Positions 11,723 through 21,239 of a stretch of DNA of 64,000 nucleotides are shown piece after piece (the first letter of the stretch is position 1; each line of letters starts with the position of its first letter). Made by a program: the position numbers and the translations under genes. This stretch comes from Blasia pusilla (taxonomy: Eukaryota; Marchantiophyta; Marchantiopsida; Blasiales), in NCBI GenBank assembly GCA_050084515.1, contig CM114275.1, positions 22,506,001 through 22,570,000 on the forward strand, given 5' to 3'. The notes beneath the pieces were generated by a model. The model ran no database searches. It was not told the origin of the DNA and saw nothing but the letters and a program-made list of their open reading frames with translations.

Positions 11723-11989
11723 AGGCATCGGCTGGGGCGAGGAGAGTAGTATTTTGCATCCTTGGAGTAAATGGGATGTAATGGTGGGCATGTGGAGTTG
11801 GTTGCTCATCTTTGGTGGAGGAGTTATTTGCTCGAGATGATGGTGTAGCTAAGGGTGTATCATCTTGTGAGGGGGTTGCGTAGCGACCAATGGCATCGTC
11901 CTCTCCCTCTAGTATGCCAAAGTGGAGGAGACTTGGGAGCCATTACTTGGGCCCAAGCTACGGGGGAGGTGAGAAACGACGCTGACACA

Positions 11990-12790
11990 GTTCCTACGTG
12001 CTTATAGGAGTTGTTTTGCCTTTAGCATGAAGGAGTTGGGTTCTCTGGTTGGACCCGGTATACGGATTGATTTGGCTAGTGATACGCCAATCTTCCGTCG
12101 TCCCTACCGATATAGTGATATGGAGAGGACCTGATTGAGTAGGACGTTGGACCTTTTGGAGGCTGGATTAGTGGAGTTGTCATGGAGAGTATGCATCCCA
12201 CTGTCATGCTGCTAAAAAGGATATGCATGGCAACTACGGATAGGCGGATGTGTGGAGATTACCGCCCTATCAATCGGCAAACCAAGGCCGATAGGTATGC
12301 CATGCCTACACTGAGGAGATCTTTGATGTGGTGGGACAGGCAAAGATTTTCAGTATTTTTGGATCTTCGGGTAGGATACCATCAATTGCCGATTCGGGAG
12401 AGTGACAAGGCCAAGACAACATTTTGGGGTGTCAACTCTCATGGCAAGGATTGTTTGTACAGTGGAAATTCTTACCCTTTGGGTTGAAGAATGCACCTGC
12501 CGAGTTTCAAAGAGTGATGGGCGGGATCCTAGCGGGGTTGGATTTTGTTCGGTGTTACATTGATGATATCTTGGTGTTGAGAACACGGTGGAGGAGCATC
12601 GATACATTTGCAGATGGTGTTTGAGCGGTTGAAAGCTCATGGTCTACGTTGCATCCAGGAAAGTGTAAGTTCTTCCATGAGGATGTTGAGTACTTGGGTC
12701 ATGTGATCTATCCAGGTGGTTTGGGAGTTCACAAGCAAAGGTGGAGGCTATTGCACTTATTCGCGTCCGGTAGATGTGAGTAGAGTTTGA
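11990..12790 (+). pseudogene. pol: E1 reverse transcriptase domain
   Basis: Pieces of a Ty3/gypsy-type reverse transcriptase lie in successive frames: RRMCGDYRPINRQTKADRYAMP (12,240-12,305), DLRVGYHQLPI (about 12,363), GLKNAPAEFQRVM (about 12,483) and the catalytic YIDD at about 12,555-12,566. GDYRPIN and FGLKNAPAEFQRVM are hallmark blocks of gypsy elements. At least three frame changes break it. The enzyme would copy element RNA to DNA in cytoplasmic particles. Confidence 0.85.
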
Positions 12791-12796
12791 GCATTC

Positions 12797-13453
12797 ATGG
12801 GATTGGCGAACTACTATCGGAGGTATGTGAAAGGATTTAGTGCTATGGCAAAGCCTTTCAACCAATTGCTGAAATCAGATCAAGAGTGGCATTGGGGAGA
12901 TGATCAGGAGAAAGCTTTTGTGGAGCTTAAGGCCCAGTTGGTGGCGGCGCCTATCTTGAGGAGACCTATCAGAGGGCGCCCATTTCGATTACACGATTGG
13001 AGTAGGTTGGGACTTGGAGCGGTGTTGACACAACATGATGATGAGCACATGGAGTTTGTGGTGGCCTATGCAAGTCGTTCGAATAATGCAAATGGAGTCG
13101 CGCTATAGTTCATATAAGGGAGAGTGCTTGGCAAGAGTGTGGGTGTGGCACACTTTAAGTGTTACTTGTTTGGCACACAGTTTACCCTTGTTCTTGATCA
13201 CCACCGCTCAAGTGGTTGATGGAGTCGGACAAGCTTACAGGAAGCTTGCACGGTGGGCTCTTATCTTACAGAGTATGACTTCCGGGTGGTACATAGACTG
13301 GAGTTGCCAACCTTGATCTTTGATGGGTTGAGTAGGAACCCATGTACTAGCCAAGAGGATACAACGGGGCTAGATGGCATGGTGAGGTTGATGAGGAGAT
13401 GGTGCCAGGTTGGCATGCATCCGCCTTTTATGTTGGTTAGGGGTGGACTCTAG
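12797..13453 (+). pseudogene. pol: E1 RNase H domain and connection
   Basis: The segment starts with MGLANYYRRYVKGFSAMAKP, the conserved connection between reverse transcriptase and RNase H in gypsy elements. It continues with LGAVLTQHDDEHMEFVVAYASRS (about 13,010-13,080), the start of the RT_RNaseH_2-like fold, then decays. Remnants of the C-terminal half (DGLSRNPC) are at about 13,320. Confidence 0.75.
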
Positions 13454-13689
13454 TATGGAGGACCACATGATATCTTACTCTAGTCGAGGGTAGATGGCCA
13501 GCCTTTAGATCCTAAGGTTGGAGATGGTGGTACGGATCAACGTGATATTCATGATGATGCGTTGGTGTTGGAGTTCCTACGGACCAGAGGGTGCCAGGCA
13601 TAGTGAGTGCCAAGGAGCAAGACCGTGTTCTTCAACGTGCTAAGAGGTATCGATTGGGGAACACATATTCTCCGCGTGTGGGAGGATGG

Positions 13690-14290
13690 TAGAGTATGAG
13701 TAGTGCCACATTTGGCTCAGAGAGAGCGCATTGTGCGACATGCCCATGAGGAGTTGGGACATTTTGGGGTAAAGCGTACGTGTAGCTTACTCCTTGGCCA
13801 ATATTGGTGGCATGGCATGCATACTCAGTGCAGATTGATTGGTGTCACGTTGTATGGTTTGTGACCGGTGAGGGCATCATTTAATGCCCCTACACCACAA
13901 TTACACCCCTTGCCTATTATGGGGTTGGGTTACCGTTGGAGTATGGACTTTGCGGGACCGTTACCGTTGATTGTACGACATCATCGATATGTGTTGGTGA
14001 TGGTGGAGCACTTCTCCAAGTGGATTGAGTTGGTGGCATTACCGGAAAAGGCAAGTGAGGGAACGGCGTATGCGTTCTGGATAGAGTGCTTAGTCATTTT
14101 GGTGCACCAACTGAAGTGCTGACCGACCAAGGTACAGAGTTTGAGGGTGAGTTTCAGGTCTTGAGTGACAAGGCGTTGATTGATCATCGGACTAAGTCTC
14201 GAGATCATCCAAAGGCGGATGGTTTGGGTGAGCGTGTGGTTCAGACGGTGAAGAGGGCATTGCGCAAGTATGGCCTCTGAAGGGCATCTT
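13690..14290 (+). pseudogene. pol: E1 integrase, HHCC and DDE core
   Basis: An N-terminal zinc-binding remnant (RHAHEELGHFGVKRT, about 13,736) precedes the retroviral-type catalytic core. The first Asp is in YRWSMDFAGPLPL (about 13,935), the second in VLTDQGTEF (14,116 onward), and the Glu in ADGLGERVVQTVKRAL (about 14,216). The first and second Asp lie in different frames, so there is a frameshift near 14,080-14,100. Family role: strand transfer of the cDNA into the host genome. Confidence 0.8.
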
Positions 14291-14699
14291 GGAGGCAGGA
14301 TATTCGGTTGCCATGGTTAGCCATGGGGTATAGGTTCGATCGCCAAGCATCCTTGGCTTCCTTCTCACCTTATTTTCTGTTATACGGCCGAGATCCGGAC
14401 TTACCAAAGCAAAGAATTGTCGGGAGTCTAGTGAGGTGGTGAACCTTGATGACCCGAGAGATGTGGATGAGGGTGTGTTCTCGTAGGCGGAGCTCTTTCG
14501 GAGAGTTATGCCAATGCCTTTGAGAATCTTGCCATTGCTCAACACAGGGGATACGTTGCGCTATGCACCCATTCGGGGTGGAGGTTATCGACCATCGATT
14601 CGTAGGTTCCATGTGGGGACTATGTCTATTTGCAGCAGATTGCCCGACAACGTTGGATGTGACGGCAGCCGCACTATTTTATGAGTGCGTGAGGTGTTA

Positions 14700-14995
14700 G
14701 CTTCGGAGTTCTCATGTTGGAGGGTCATGATGGAGTTGTTTGGAAGGACCATATGCGTAATTGTGCGCCATGTCATCTTCCAAATGTGGATGGTATTATT
14801 GACCCAAGCTTAGCCATGATACGTGCTAGCTTGAGGTGCATGTTGTGTGGGTCCGCTGTAACGCAGCCCGTATGTTGGTGTGTGATCGGTGTTCTAGGGG
14901 TTGGCACATGATGTGTTTGACTCACGTTTGGATGTTGTTCCCTCTTTGGAAGGTGGGTTTGTCCTCGATGTACTTAGGAGAGGTAGATGACTTGA
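14700..14995 (+). pseudogene. pol: E1 PHD-finger remnant at the integrase C-terminus
   Basis: LRCMLCGSA (about 14,831) is followed in another frame by MLVCDRCSRGWHMMCLT (about 14,872) and finally WVCPRC (about 14,953). Together these are the Cys4-His-Cys3 ligands of a PHD finger, in the same place as the intact one in E2. Frameshifts separate the ligand pairs. Confidence 0.65.
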
Positions 14996-15153
14996 TCTTT
15001 GCATGATATGGATTACGGAGATGTGCAACTAACGATGGGGCAACCTAGCACCCGGCCCTTCGATTCGGGCACCCAAGAAGGTGTATAGCATGTAGTAGAT
15101 GTATAGGGCTACTTGGGAGTTAGAGGGACCTAACCGCCTTGATTAGGGGGCGA

Positions 15154-15253
15154 GTTGTGGTACACTTGCATTTGTGGATACTCGTCTATGTTATGTATGT
15201 ATGTGAGTATGGTGTGTCGATGTATGTTGTATGACGATGGGGATTTGACGACA
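15154..15253 (+). repeat. E1 terminal block Q1
   Basis: About 100 bp beginning GTTGTGGTACACTTGC, directly after the G-rich tract and directly before P2. It is almost identical to Q2 (15,623-15,728) apart from two small indels and its last bases. Confidence 0.8.
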
Positions 15254-15258
15254 ATTGG

Positions 15259-15622
15259 TCATGACCATACGGATTACGTCGAGAGTATAGTCTTTGGTAG
15301 AGGCCATTCCTTATGTAGGACCGTAGTGGCTTGGTAGAGATGCGGTTCCATACATAGGGTTGGGGGTTACTCACTTGGGGGTGACTTTCCTAGTAGGGCC
15401 CGCTCTTAGGTTGGAGGATATAAGGTGGCTTGCCCTCAAAGAACAGTCAATTCTTTGAGTTGAGCCTGTTGCGTTGGGAGTTAGCCTTGGTAGTGAATAG
15501 AGCTCTTGGCTATGGTGTTTCCCGCAAGCTTGGACCTAGATTCTCCCATCGTGGAGTGGGTTTGGCTCGATTGTATGTGATTGTAAACGTGTTTTATGAC
15601 AGTAGGTCTTTCACGGATTTCA
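15259..15622 (+). repeat. E1 terminal block P2
   Basis: Second copy of the 363-bp block P. It begins TCATGACCATACGG and ends GGATTTCA, with only scattered differences from P1. Confidence 0.8.
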
Positions 15623-15728
15623 GTTGTGGTACACTTGCGTTTGTGGATACTCTCGTCTATGTTATGTATGTATGTGAGTATGGTATGTCAGCGATGTATG
15701 TTGTATGACGATGGGGATTCGCACGACA
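15623..15728 (+). repeat. E1 terminal block Q2 (3' end of element)
   Basis: Second copy of block Q. It ends in CGCACGACA, the same nine bases that end Q2 of E2 (34,583-34,591) and close to the end of E3 (TGCACAACA, 45,221-45,229). This fixes the 3' boundary of the family. Confidence 0.75.
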
Positions 15729-16372
15729 TTGCCCATACACTCAAATTCTACCAACATTTGGGCAGCGCTTCCGCGCGCCACTCTCCTGTACCAAAAAATG
15801 GTAAAGGAAAACAGCAAATTGAATGACTCTTGCTCCCGTGAGCACTCCCATGAGTCATGGGGGGAACACGGTCCCTAACCTGCAAACACAGCGAAACTCC
15901 AGCAAGCTCCCAGCATTGTAGCTCTCATTCTCTCATTCTCTCTTTGTAAAGTAAGATCTAATCTCTCTGTACACAATCTCACACCATAGCTCTCAAAGGT
16001 GTGCACTCTCTCTCATGTCAAACCAAACCCACTTTTCTAATGAGAGGCTTGGGTTACACTCAAAAGGCAAGGGACCATAGCTCCACCGCCTCATGCCAAG
16101 AGGTCCCGCGTGAAGAAGGAAGGATTGCGTAGGGAGATTTGAGTTGAAGGGCGCCGAACGAATTAAGGGTTGCCTAAACAAGTATAGATAGAGAGTACAT
16201 GCACAGCAGGGTAGAGTGCGGGAGCTACAACACGCATGTAAGGAGAAGGAATCAAGGAGTAACAAGGGTTAGGAGGGGGGCCGCGAAAGGAGGGTGTAGC
16301 TACCGCGTAGCTAAGAAAGGGGACACATCCAAGGGCGTCGGACGGTGCTACAGCAAATGCAGGAGATAAGGA
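15729..16372 (-). mobile_element. E4: 5' terminal block and leader start, inverted, right of E1
   Basis: Reverse-complementing 15,930-16,110 gives a sequence that matches the 5' terminal block of E2 at about 25,980-26,145, including TTTGACATGAGAGAGAGTG and TTTACAAAGAGAGAATGAG. The segment 15,745-15,850 also resembles 5,838-5,955 on the other side of E1. It is thus the 5' end of the minus-strand element whose gag is at 4.0-4.5 kb. No coding frame. Confidence 0.6.
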
Positions 16373-16907
16373 CCAGGGTCCAGGGAGTTTTTTCGTGACA
16401 ACCGGTACATTTCCGGTCTATACAAAACCGAGCGGAAATTTTTGAATTTTTTGTCATTCCAGTTGGCTAAACCTATACGAATACAAAGGACACCCTCCCT
16501 AAACCCTCGGTTTTTTGTCGGTAAGTGACGAACTGAATCGGAAATTCTCAATTTCTACCAGCCCGAGCTCAACACGTAACCCTGGTTCTCCCCGGACATT
16601 GATAAGGACTGAGGAGCGGCCGCATATGGATGTGGGTTGTCCCGCCCAGCAAGGGCAAGAGGAATTAATGCGGGCTTATTGAAGGTTGGACCAATGATCG
16701 GGGAGATCCGGGGTTACAAGTAAAGCTAGCTAGTAAAATTCGAGAATTACCGACTGATTTGGAAATTGCCTACAAAAAACCGGTTGGATTCAAGCATGTT
16801 CTTTGTATTTAGTATATGAAAACCGGTTCAAAAACCGGGATAACTGTTTCCGACAGGACATTCCTGGCAATGTACTATGTCCCACGAAAAAACTCCCCGA
16901 AACCTGG
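16373..16907. mobile_element. Non-autonomous element with terminal inverted repeats, ~535 bp
   Basis: The word GGGAGTTTTTTCGTG at 16,383-16,397 is matched exactly in inverse orientation at 16,883-16,897. Outside and inside these the two ends remain similar (CCAGGGTCC versus CCAGGTTTC outside; ACA...GTACATT...CGGAAA inside), giving inverted repeats of roughly 25 bp or more. There is no coding frame. A target duplication was not identified, so the superfamily is unknown. Confidence 0.5.
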
Positions 16908-17569
16908 TTGGCAATTGGGGGAGTAGGATCCAAAACGTCAGGAAGGTACGGAGTAGGGAGCTATGGCGGAAGGCCGAGAGTAGCAACTGAGCACGAAGGG
17001 GTTGGAAGTAGGGTGTCGGGAGAGAGCACGAAGGGATGTGGTTAGAGCTTGACGGTGCGCAGGCCAAGCCAAAGCAAAGATACCTAGGCCGCGTGGTGTA
17101 GACATGGTGGGCCTGACATTATAGTCAAGGAATGGACAAAGTTTGGCGCGGGGACATGGTTGGACGGAACGTGGTACCACAGTGGATGGGAGACACGTGG
17201 TAAGTTGGACGAACGTTGTAGGATGGACCGAACGTGGTAGGGTTGAGGTGGTGACTAGGCTACTAGGTTGGAGTTAGTCGAGGTTGGGGCAGAGTATGTG
17301 GTAGGAGCCATGACGTGGTTTGAGGAGAGCTATATGGTTGGGGTCGAGATGGATCCGCCGCATTGATGAGTTGACGACGGAGTGTTCGTATGCTGATGCC
17401 GACGGGGAGACCACATCCGCTAACAGGAGGATCGATGTGCTATGCGAGGAGATGGTTGTACTAAGGAGGTTGATGTGCCACATGGAGGAGTGAGTGTTGA
17501 CAATGCAGTTCGTTGGCAAGCGTGTTCAGGTTATCCATTCGAGTCCCTTTTCCCACACTTTTCTCGTGT
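16908..17569. other. Possible 5' part of E3 left of the CACTA insertion
   Basis: This G/T-rich stretch ends at the CAT target duplication and should continue at 41,730 in the uninterrupted state. A short coding-like piece (SANRRIDVLCEEMVVLRRLMC, about 17,410-17,475) is visible but not recognised. Its assignment to E3 is inferred from the insertion geometry only. Confidence 0.35.
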
Positions 17570-17572
17570 CAT
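17570..17572. other. CAT target-site duplication, left copy (CACTA)
   Basis: CAT immediately before the left inverted repeat equals CAT at 41,727-41,729 immediately after the right one. Three-base duplications are the rule for CACTA (En/Spm) transposons. Confidence 0.8.
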
Positions 17573-17830
17573 CACCAGAAGAAATGTGTGGTTTTTATGA
17601 CTAGGCTATAAATGACTCACCGAAAGAATGACTCAAATTATGACTAAAATGGTTTAGTCATAAAATTTATGTTCATGCAACTCACCTAGTCATCTGCTTA
17701 TGACTAAAGCAATTATCAATACCCTTCAGTCAAGACTAGTTGTACTTGTTGCACTTGTCTAGTAGTACCTAGTCATAAACAACGACTAATGTGCTTAAGT
17801 AGTCCATGCAACCCAATGTTAAGGTGATTT
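17573..17830 (+). repeat. CACTA left terminal inverted repeat and subterminal repeats
   Basis: After the terminal repeat, the words TTATGACTA, TAGTCATAA and close variants recur in both orientations (for example 17,595, 17,640, 17,655, 17,700, 17,770). Subterminal repeats of this kind are the binding sites of the second CACTA-encoded protein in En/Spm; here that role is inferred. Confidence 0.65.
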
Positions 17831-17849
17831 GTGGGTTTTGGGTACCGGT

Positions 17850-19190
17850 GCCTCTCTCAAAAACCATTCATGATTTTTGGACCCTATTCAAGGGGGTTTG
17901 AGTTGGAAAGGTGTCATGAAGGAGGAAGAAGGCATTGAGTATGATTATTTTGACTCTTATGGCCTTTTCATGTTAACATGCTTTAACGTTTCTTCCAACC
18001 ATTAGATGGGGGTGAAACTTGGCATAAACCTTGTAATTAAATTCTTCCATAGTTTTAACGATTCCGATCTGCCATTTAAGCCCTCATGCTAATACCAAAA
18101 ATCAAAAACCTTATTTCGCGTTTACGGTTTTTAATTCCATGTGTGAATAGTCATTTGTACTTTTTTTCTTTTTCCCTATGTTCCTTGGATTCGGATGCCC
18201 CTTTGGGAAACTTTTCATGATTTTTGGACTGATGGTTGATGGGGAGGGGAGAAAATGGTGGATCAAGAAGGATGTCGAGGGCTTTAAGTAGTCTTGTTCC
18301 AAACCGTTGTGTCATTTTCATGGTAACATGGTGATAATTTTTCTTCCCACCATTGGATGGTAATGAATCTTTTCCATAGCACTTTTAATAAATTTCTCCC
18401 CATCTTCAACGGTTTAGATCTGCTATTTAAGCCTTGATGCTCAAATGAAAAATAAAAAACCTTATTTATCCTTTACGGTTTTTAATTCCATGTGTGAGTG
18501 ACCATTTGGAGTTTTTCTTTTCCCCTGTGTTCCTGGGGTTGGTTTTGCCCCTCAAGGAAACTTTTCATGATTTTTGGGCTCATGGTTGATGATATCTCCA
18601 CATCTTCAACGGTTTAGATTTGCCATTTAAGCCTCGATGCTAAAATGAAAAATAAAAAACCTTAGTTAAGGTTAACGGTTTGTAATTCCATGTGTGAGTG
18701 GTAATTTGTAGTTTTTTCTTTTCCCCTATGTTCTTGGGGTTGGGGTGCCCCTTTGGGAAAAATTTTGGACTCATGGTTAAGGGGGAGGGGAGAAAATAGT
18801 GGATCAAGAAGGAAGACGAGGTCTTTGAGTTGTCTTGTTCGAAACCGTTGTGTCATTTTCATGGTAACATGGTGATAACTCTTCTTCCACCATTGGATGG
18901 CGATGAATCTTTTCCATAGCATTTTCATTAAATCTGTCCACATCTTCAACGGTTCAGATTTGCCATTTAAGCCTTGATGCTAAAATGAAAAATAAAAAGC
19001 CTTAGTTAGGATTTAAGGTTTTTAATTCCATGTGTGAGTGGTAATTTGTAGTTTTTTCTTTTCCCCTGTGTTCCTGGGGTTGGGGTGCCCCTTTGGAAAA
19101 AATTTCATGATTTTTGGACTCATGATTGATGGGGAGGGGAGAAAATGATAGATGCAGAAGGAGGAGGATGACTTTTTAACTCCCAAACTC
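17850..19190. repeat. Tandem repeat, ~345-bp unit, about four copies
   Basis: Each unit starts TTTAAGCC at 18,075, 18,426, 18,626 and 18,966. It contains AATTCCATGTGTGAGTG, CTTTTCCCCTRTGTTC, TGGGGAGGGGAGAAAAT and CTTCAACGGTTTAGAT. The second unit has an internal deletion of about 150 bp. A degenerate copy precedes the first. The repeats lie inside the left arm of the CACTA element. Confidence 0.75.
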
Positions 19191-19730
19191 AGGGAGCATT
19201 TGGGGTTTTATTTTTTTCCTTGGGGCCCTGACCATGAAGGGCATGGTGTGATCAAGTTTCATGATTTATGGGCTTGTTTTGGAGGAGAAGGAACATCAAA
19301 TGAAGGAGAAAGTGGAAGAGGAGTGACTTACAAGTCATTTTCCTAGTCCTCCTTCCATTTTTCACCTTTGTTGCCACTCATCATTTGATGCCACCGTTGG
19401 ATGGAGCTTAAACCTGGAAATTTTTGGGTGGTCATGCCCCTCTTGAACTTGGACGGTGTAGATCTTATATAAAATCCTCCATGCTGTATTAAAAAATGAA
19501 GACCTGAGCTAAGGGTTTTTTATTTTTAACTCCCAAACCCCAAGAAGCATTTGGGGGTTTTTTTTTTTCCCCTTGGGTCCTAACGTGAAGGGCATGGTGT
19601 GATCAAGTTTCATGATTTATGGGCTTTTTTTGGAGGATAAGGAACATCAAATGAACAAGAAAGTGGAAGAGGAGTAACTTACAAGTAATGTTCCTAGTGC
19701 TCCTTCCATTTACTACTTTAAATGGAATGG
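19170..19730. repeat. Second tandem repeat, two copies ~355 bp apart
   Basis: TTTTTAACTCCCAAAC at about 19,172 and again at 19,527 starts two copies that share GAAGGGCATGGTGTGATCAA and GAAAGTGGAAGAGGAGT. It directly follows the 345-bp array and has a different sequence. Confidence 0.7.
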
Positions 19731-20255
19731 TATTTACTACTTGGAATTATAACCGACTCAATGTGGTCAACATTTTTAGGCTGTCTCTCCACCAAATTTT
19801 TATGGATGCTTAAAGAATGGACAACAATTTAGCACCATGTGAATGGGCACCTAGTGTATCACATTTTTTTGTTCTATGCCAACGTGGCATTCAAGCTGGG
19901 TTGTAGGCTTATTTAACATGTTGAGTGTGCCGTGGCAAGAACCTAGGCTTTGGCTCTGTTTTTTGGTGCGATGCGATTCGGTTTTGAAGGCTTTGCACAT
20001 TCCCGCGTTTGCAAGCTCCTGCACCCTACTAACAATGGGCGAGACGATTGAGAGAAGGAAGTTGAAAGATGATGAGGCAGGCAATGCGAGGGGGAAGGAG
20101 GCTTTGTTTCTAGGAGAAAGTATGATTTGGTGCGTTTTTGGGAGATTGGTAATATTTTTTTGGACGAAGGATACAGAGTTACAGGGTGCTAACTCTAGTG
20201 CAAACACGGCATTACTGAAACCTGATACACATTGTTGATACAGCACCAGGTGAGT

Positions 20256-20425
<170 letters not shown>

Positions 20426-20687
20426 TACGCTGGTTTTTGCTATGACATTGGCATCTGGATGCATCCGAGCAGCTCCGAGCTGTTATGTGGCAGAGCAGCT
20501 CCGTTGCTGGAACCATTAGCGTCAAGGGAGATTTCTGTGACAGTGAGGTTCTGCTCAAGCCTAATACCAATAACTCTTCTATATTGATATTGCTACATGC
20601 GGTGCTAAGCTTTTTTGCGACTAAGGTGAGCCCATATATCTACAAAGATTCCTAGAAGCATGAGACTTGTTGTAGCTCGACTTGAGC

Positions 20688-21150
20688 AGAAATCTCTTGG
20701 AAGGGACCATCCTTGGAGCTCTAGGATAGCTCCAGAGCCTTGTAATCTTGGATATTGGTTACAACTCCCTCTCCAATATTGTGCCTCCTCTCGGTGGACT
20801 CCTCAATCTTCTCCAAATGGCGCTCAGTCACAATCATTTCAATGGAGCCATCCCGGAGGATCTAGGACTTCGGTCAGCGCTCACCTACTTAGATCTGAGC
20901 TTCAACAACCTCACCAGAGGTATGCCATAGTCGTTTTTTGGCTTGAAGAATCTGCAAGATCTCTTCCTTGAGAGCAACGACATGCGCTCATCACTGCTGA
21001 GCTTTCTGGGAGCTATGCCGAGTCTCTCCAGGCTCAATTTTGCACAGTATAGGTTCATCGGTGAGATACCTTCCTCCCTGAGGCAATTGGAGAATCTCCG
21101 TGTACTCGCCCTGAGAGGAAACATATTCTCTGGTCATCTAGAATCAGGGT
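20688..21150 (+). pseudogene. Leucine-rich-repeat receptor fragment captured in the CACTA element
   Basis: One frame encodes about six plant-type LRRs: LVILDIGYNSLSNIVPPLGG, LLQMALSHNHFNGAIPEDLG, LTYLDLSFNNLTRGMP, LQDLFLESNDMRSS, LSRLNFAQYRFIGEIPSSL and LRVLALRGNIFSGHL. These fit the LxxLxLSxNxLxGxIP consensus of extracellular domains of receptor-like kinases or proteins. In-frame stops at about 20,734 (before LQSL) and after RGMP (about 20,928) show decay. There is no signal peptide, membrane segment or kinase nearby. Position inside the CACTA, away from any complete receptor gene, points to transduplication by the transposon. Which receptor it came from cannot be told. Confidence 0.75.
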
Positions 21151-21239
21151 GTATAATCCTTCTAAGCTACTGCTGGACATCAATTTCCAATAAACTTGAA
21201 CTGATAGAGTGCTCACTGCAAGCTCACTAGAATTTATCG

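Larger units (their letters stand above)
5959..15728 (+). mobile_element. E1: Ty3/gypsy-type retrotransposon with DNA methyltransferase, decayed but near full length
   Basis: Both ends are defined by repeats: block P at 5,959-6,321 and again at 15,259-15,622; block Q at 15,154-15,253 and again at 15,623-15,728. Between them, in order, lie leader, gag with two CCHC knuckles, protease, C5 methyltransferase, reverse transcriptase, RNase H, integrase and PHD finger. The coding part has many stops and frameshifts, so the copy is dead. It is inserted in the leader of E4. No short target-site duplication is visible at its outer ends. A G-rich tract (AGGGGGCG, 15,145-15,152) immediately precedes the first Q copy and is the best polypurine-tract candidate. 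Confidence 0.8.

Noticed and set aside
5959-15728. Tyrosine recombinase expected from the split-repeat ends
   Set aside because: No R-H-R-Y type recombinase region was seen; the integrase is clearly of the DDE type.
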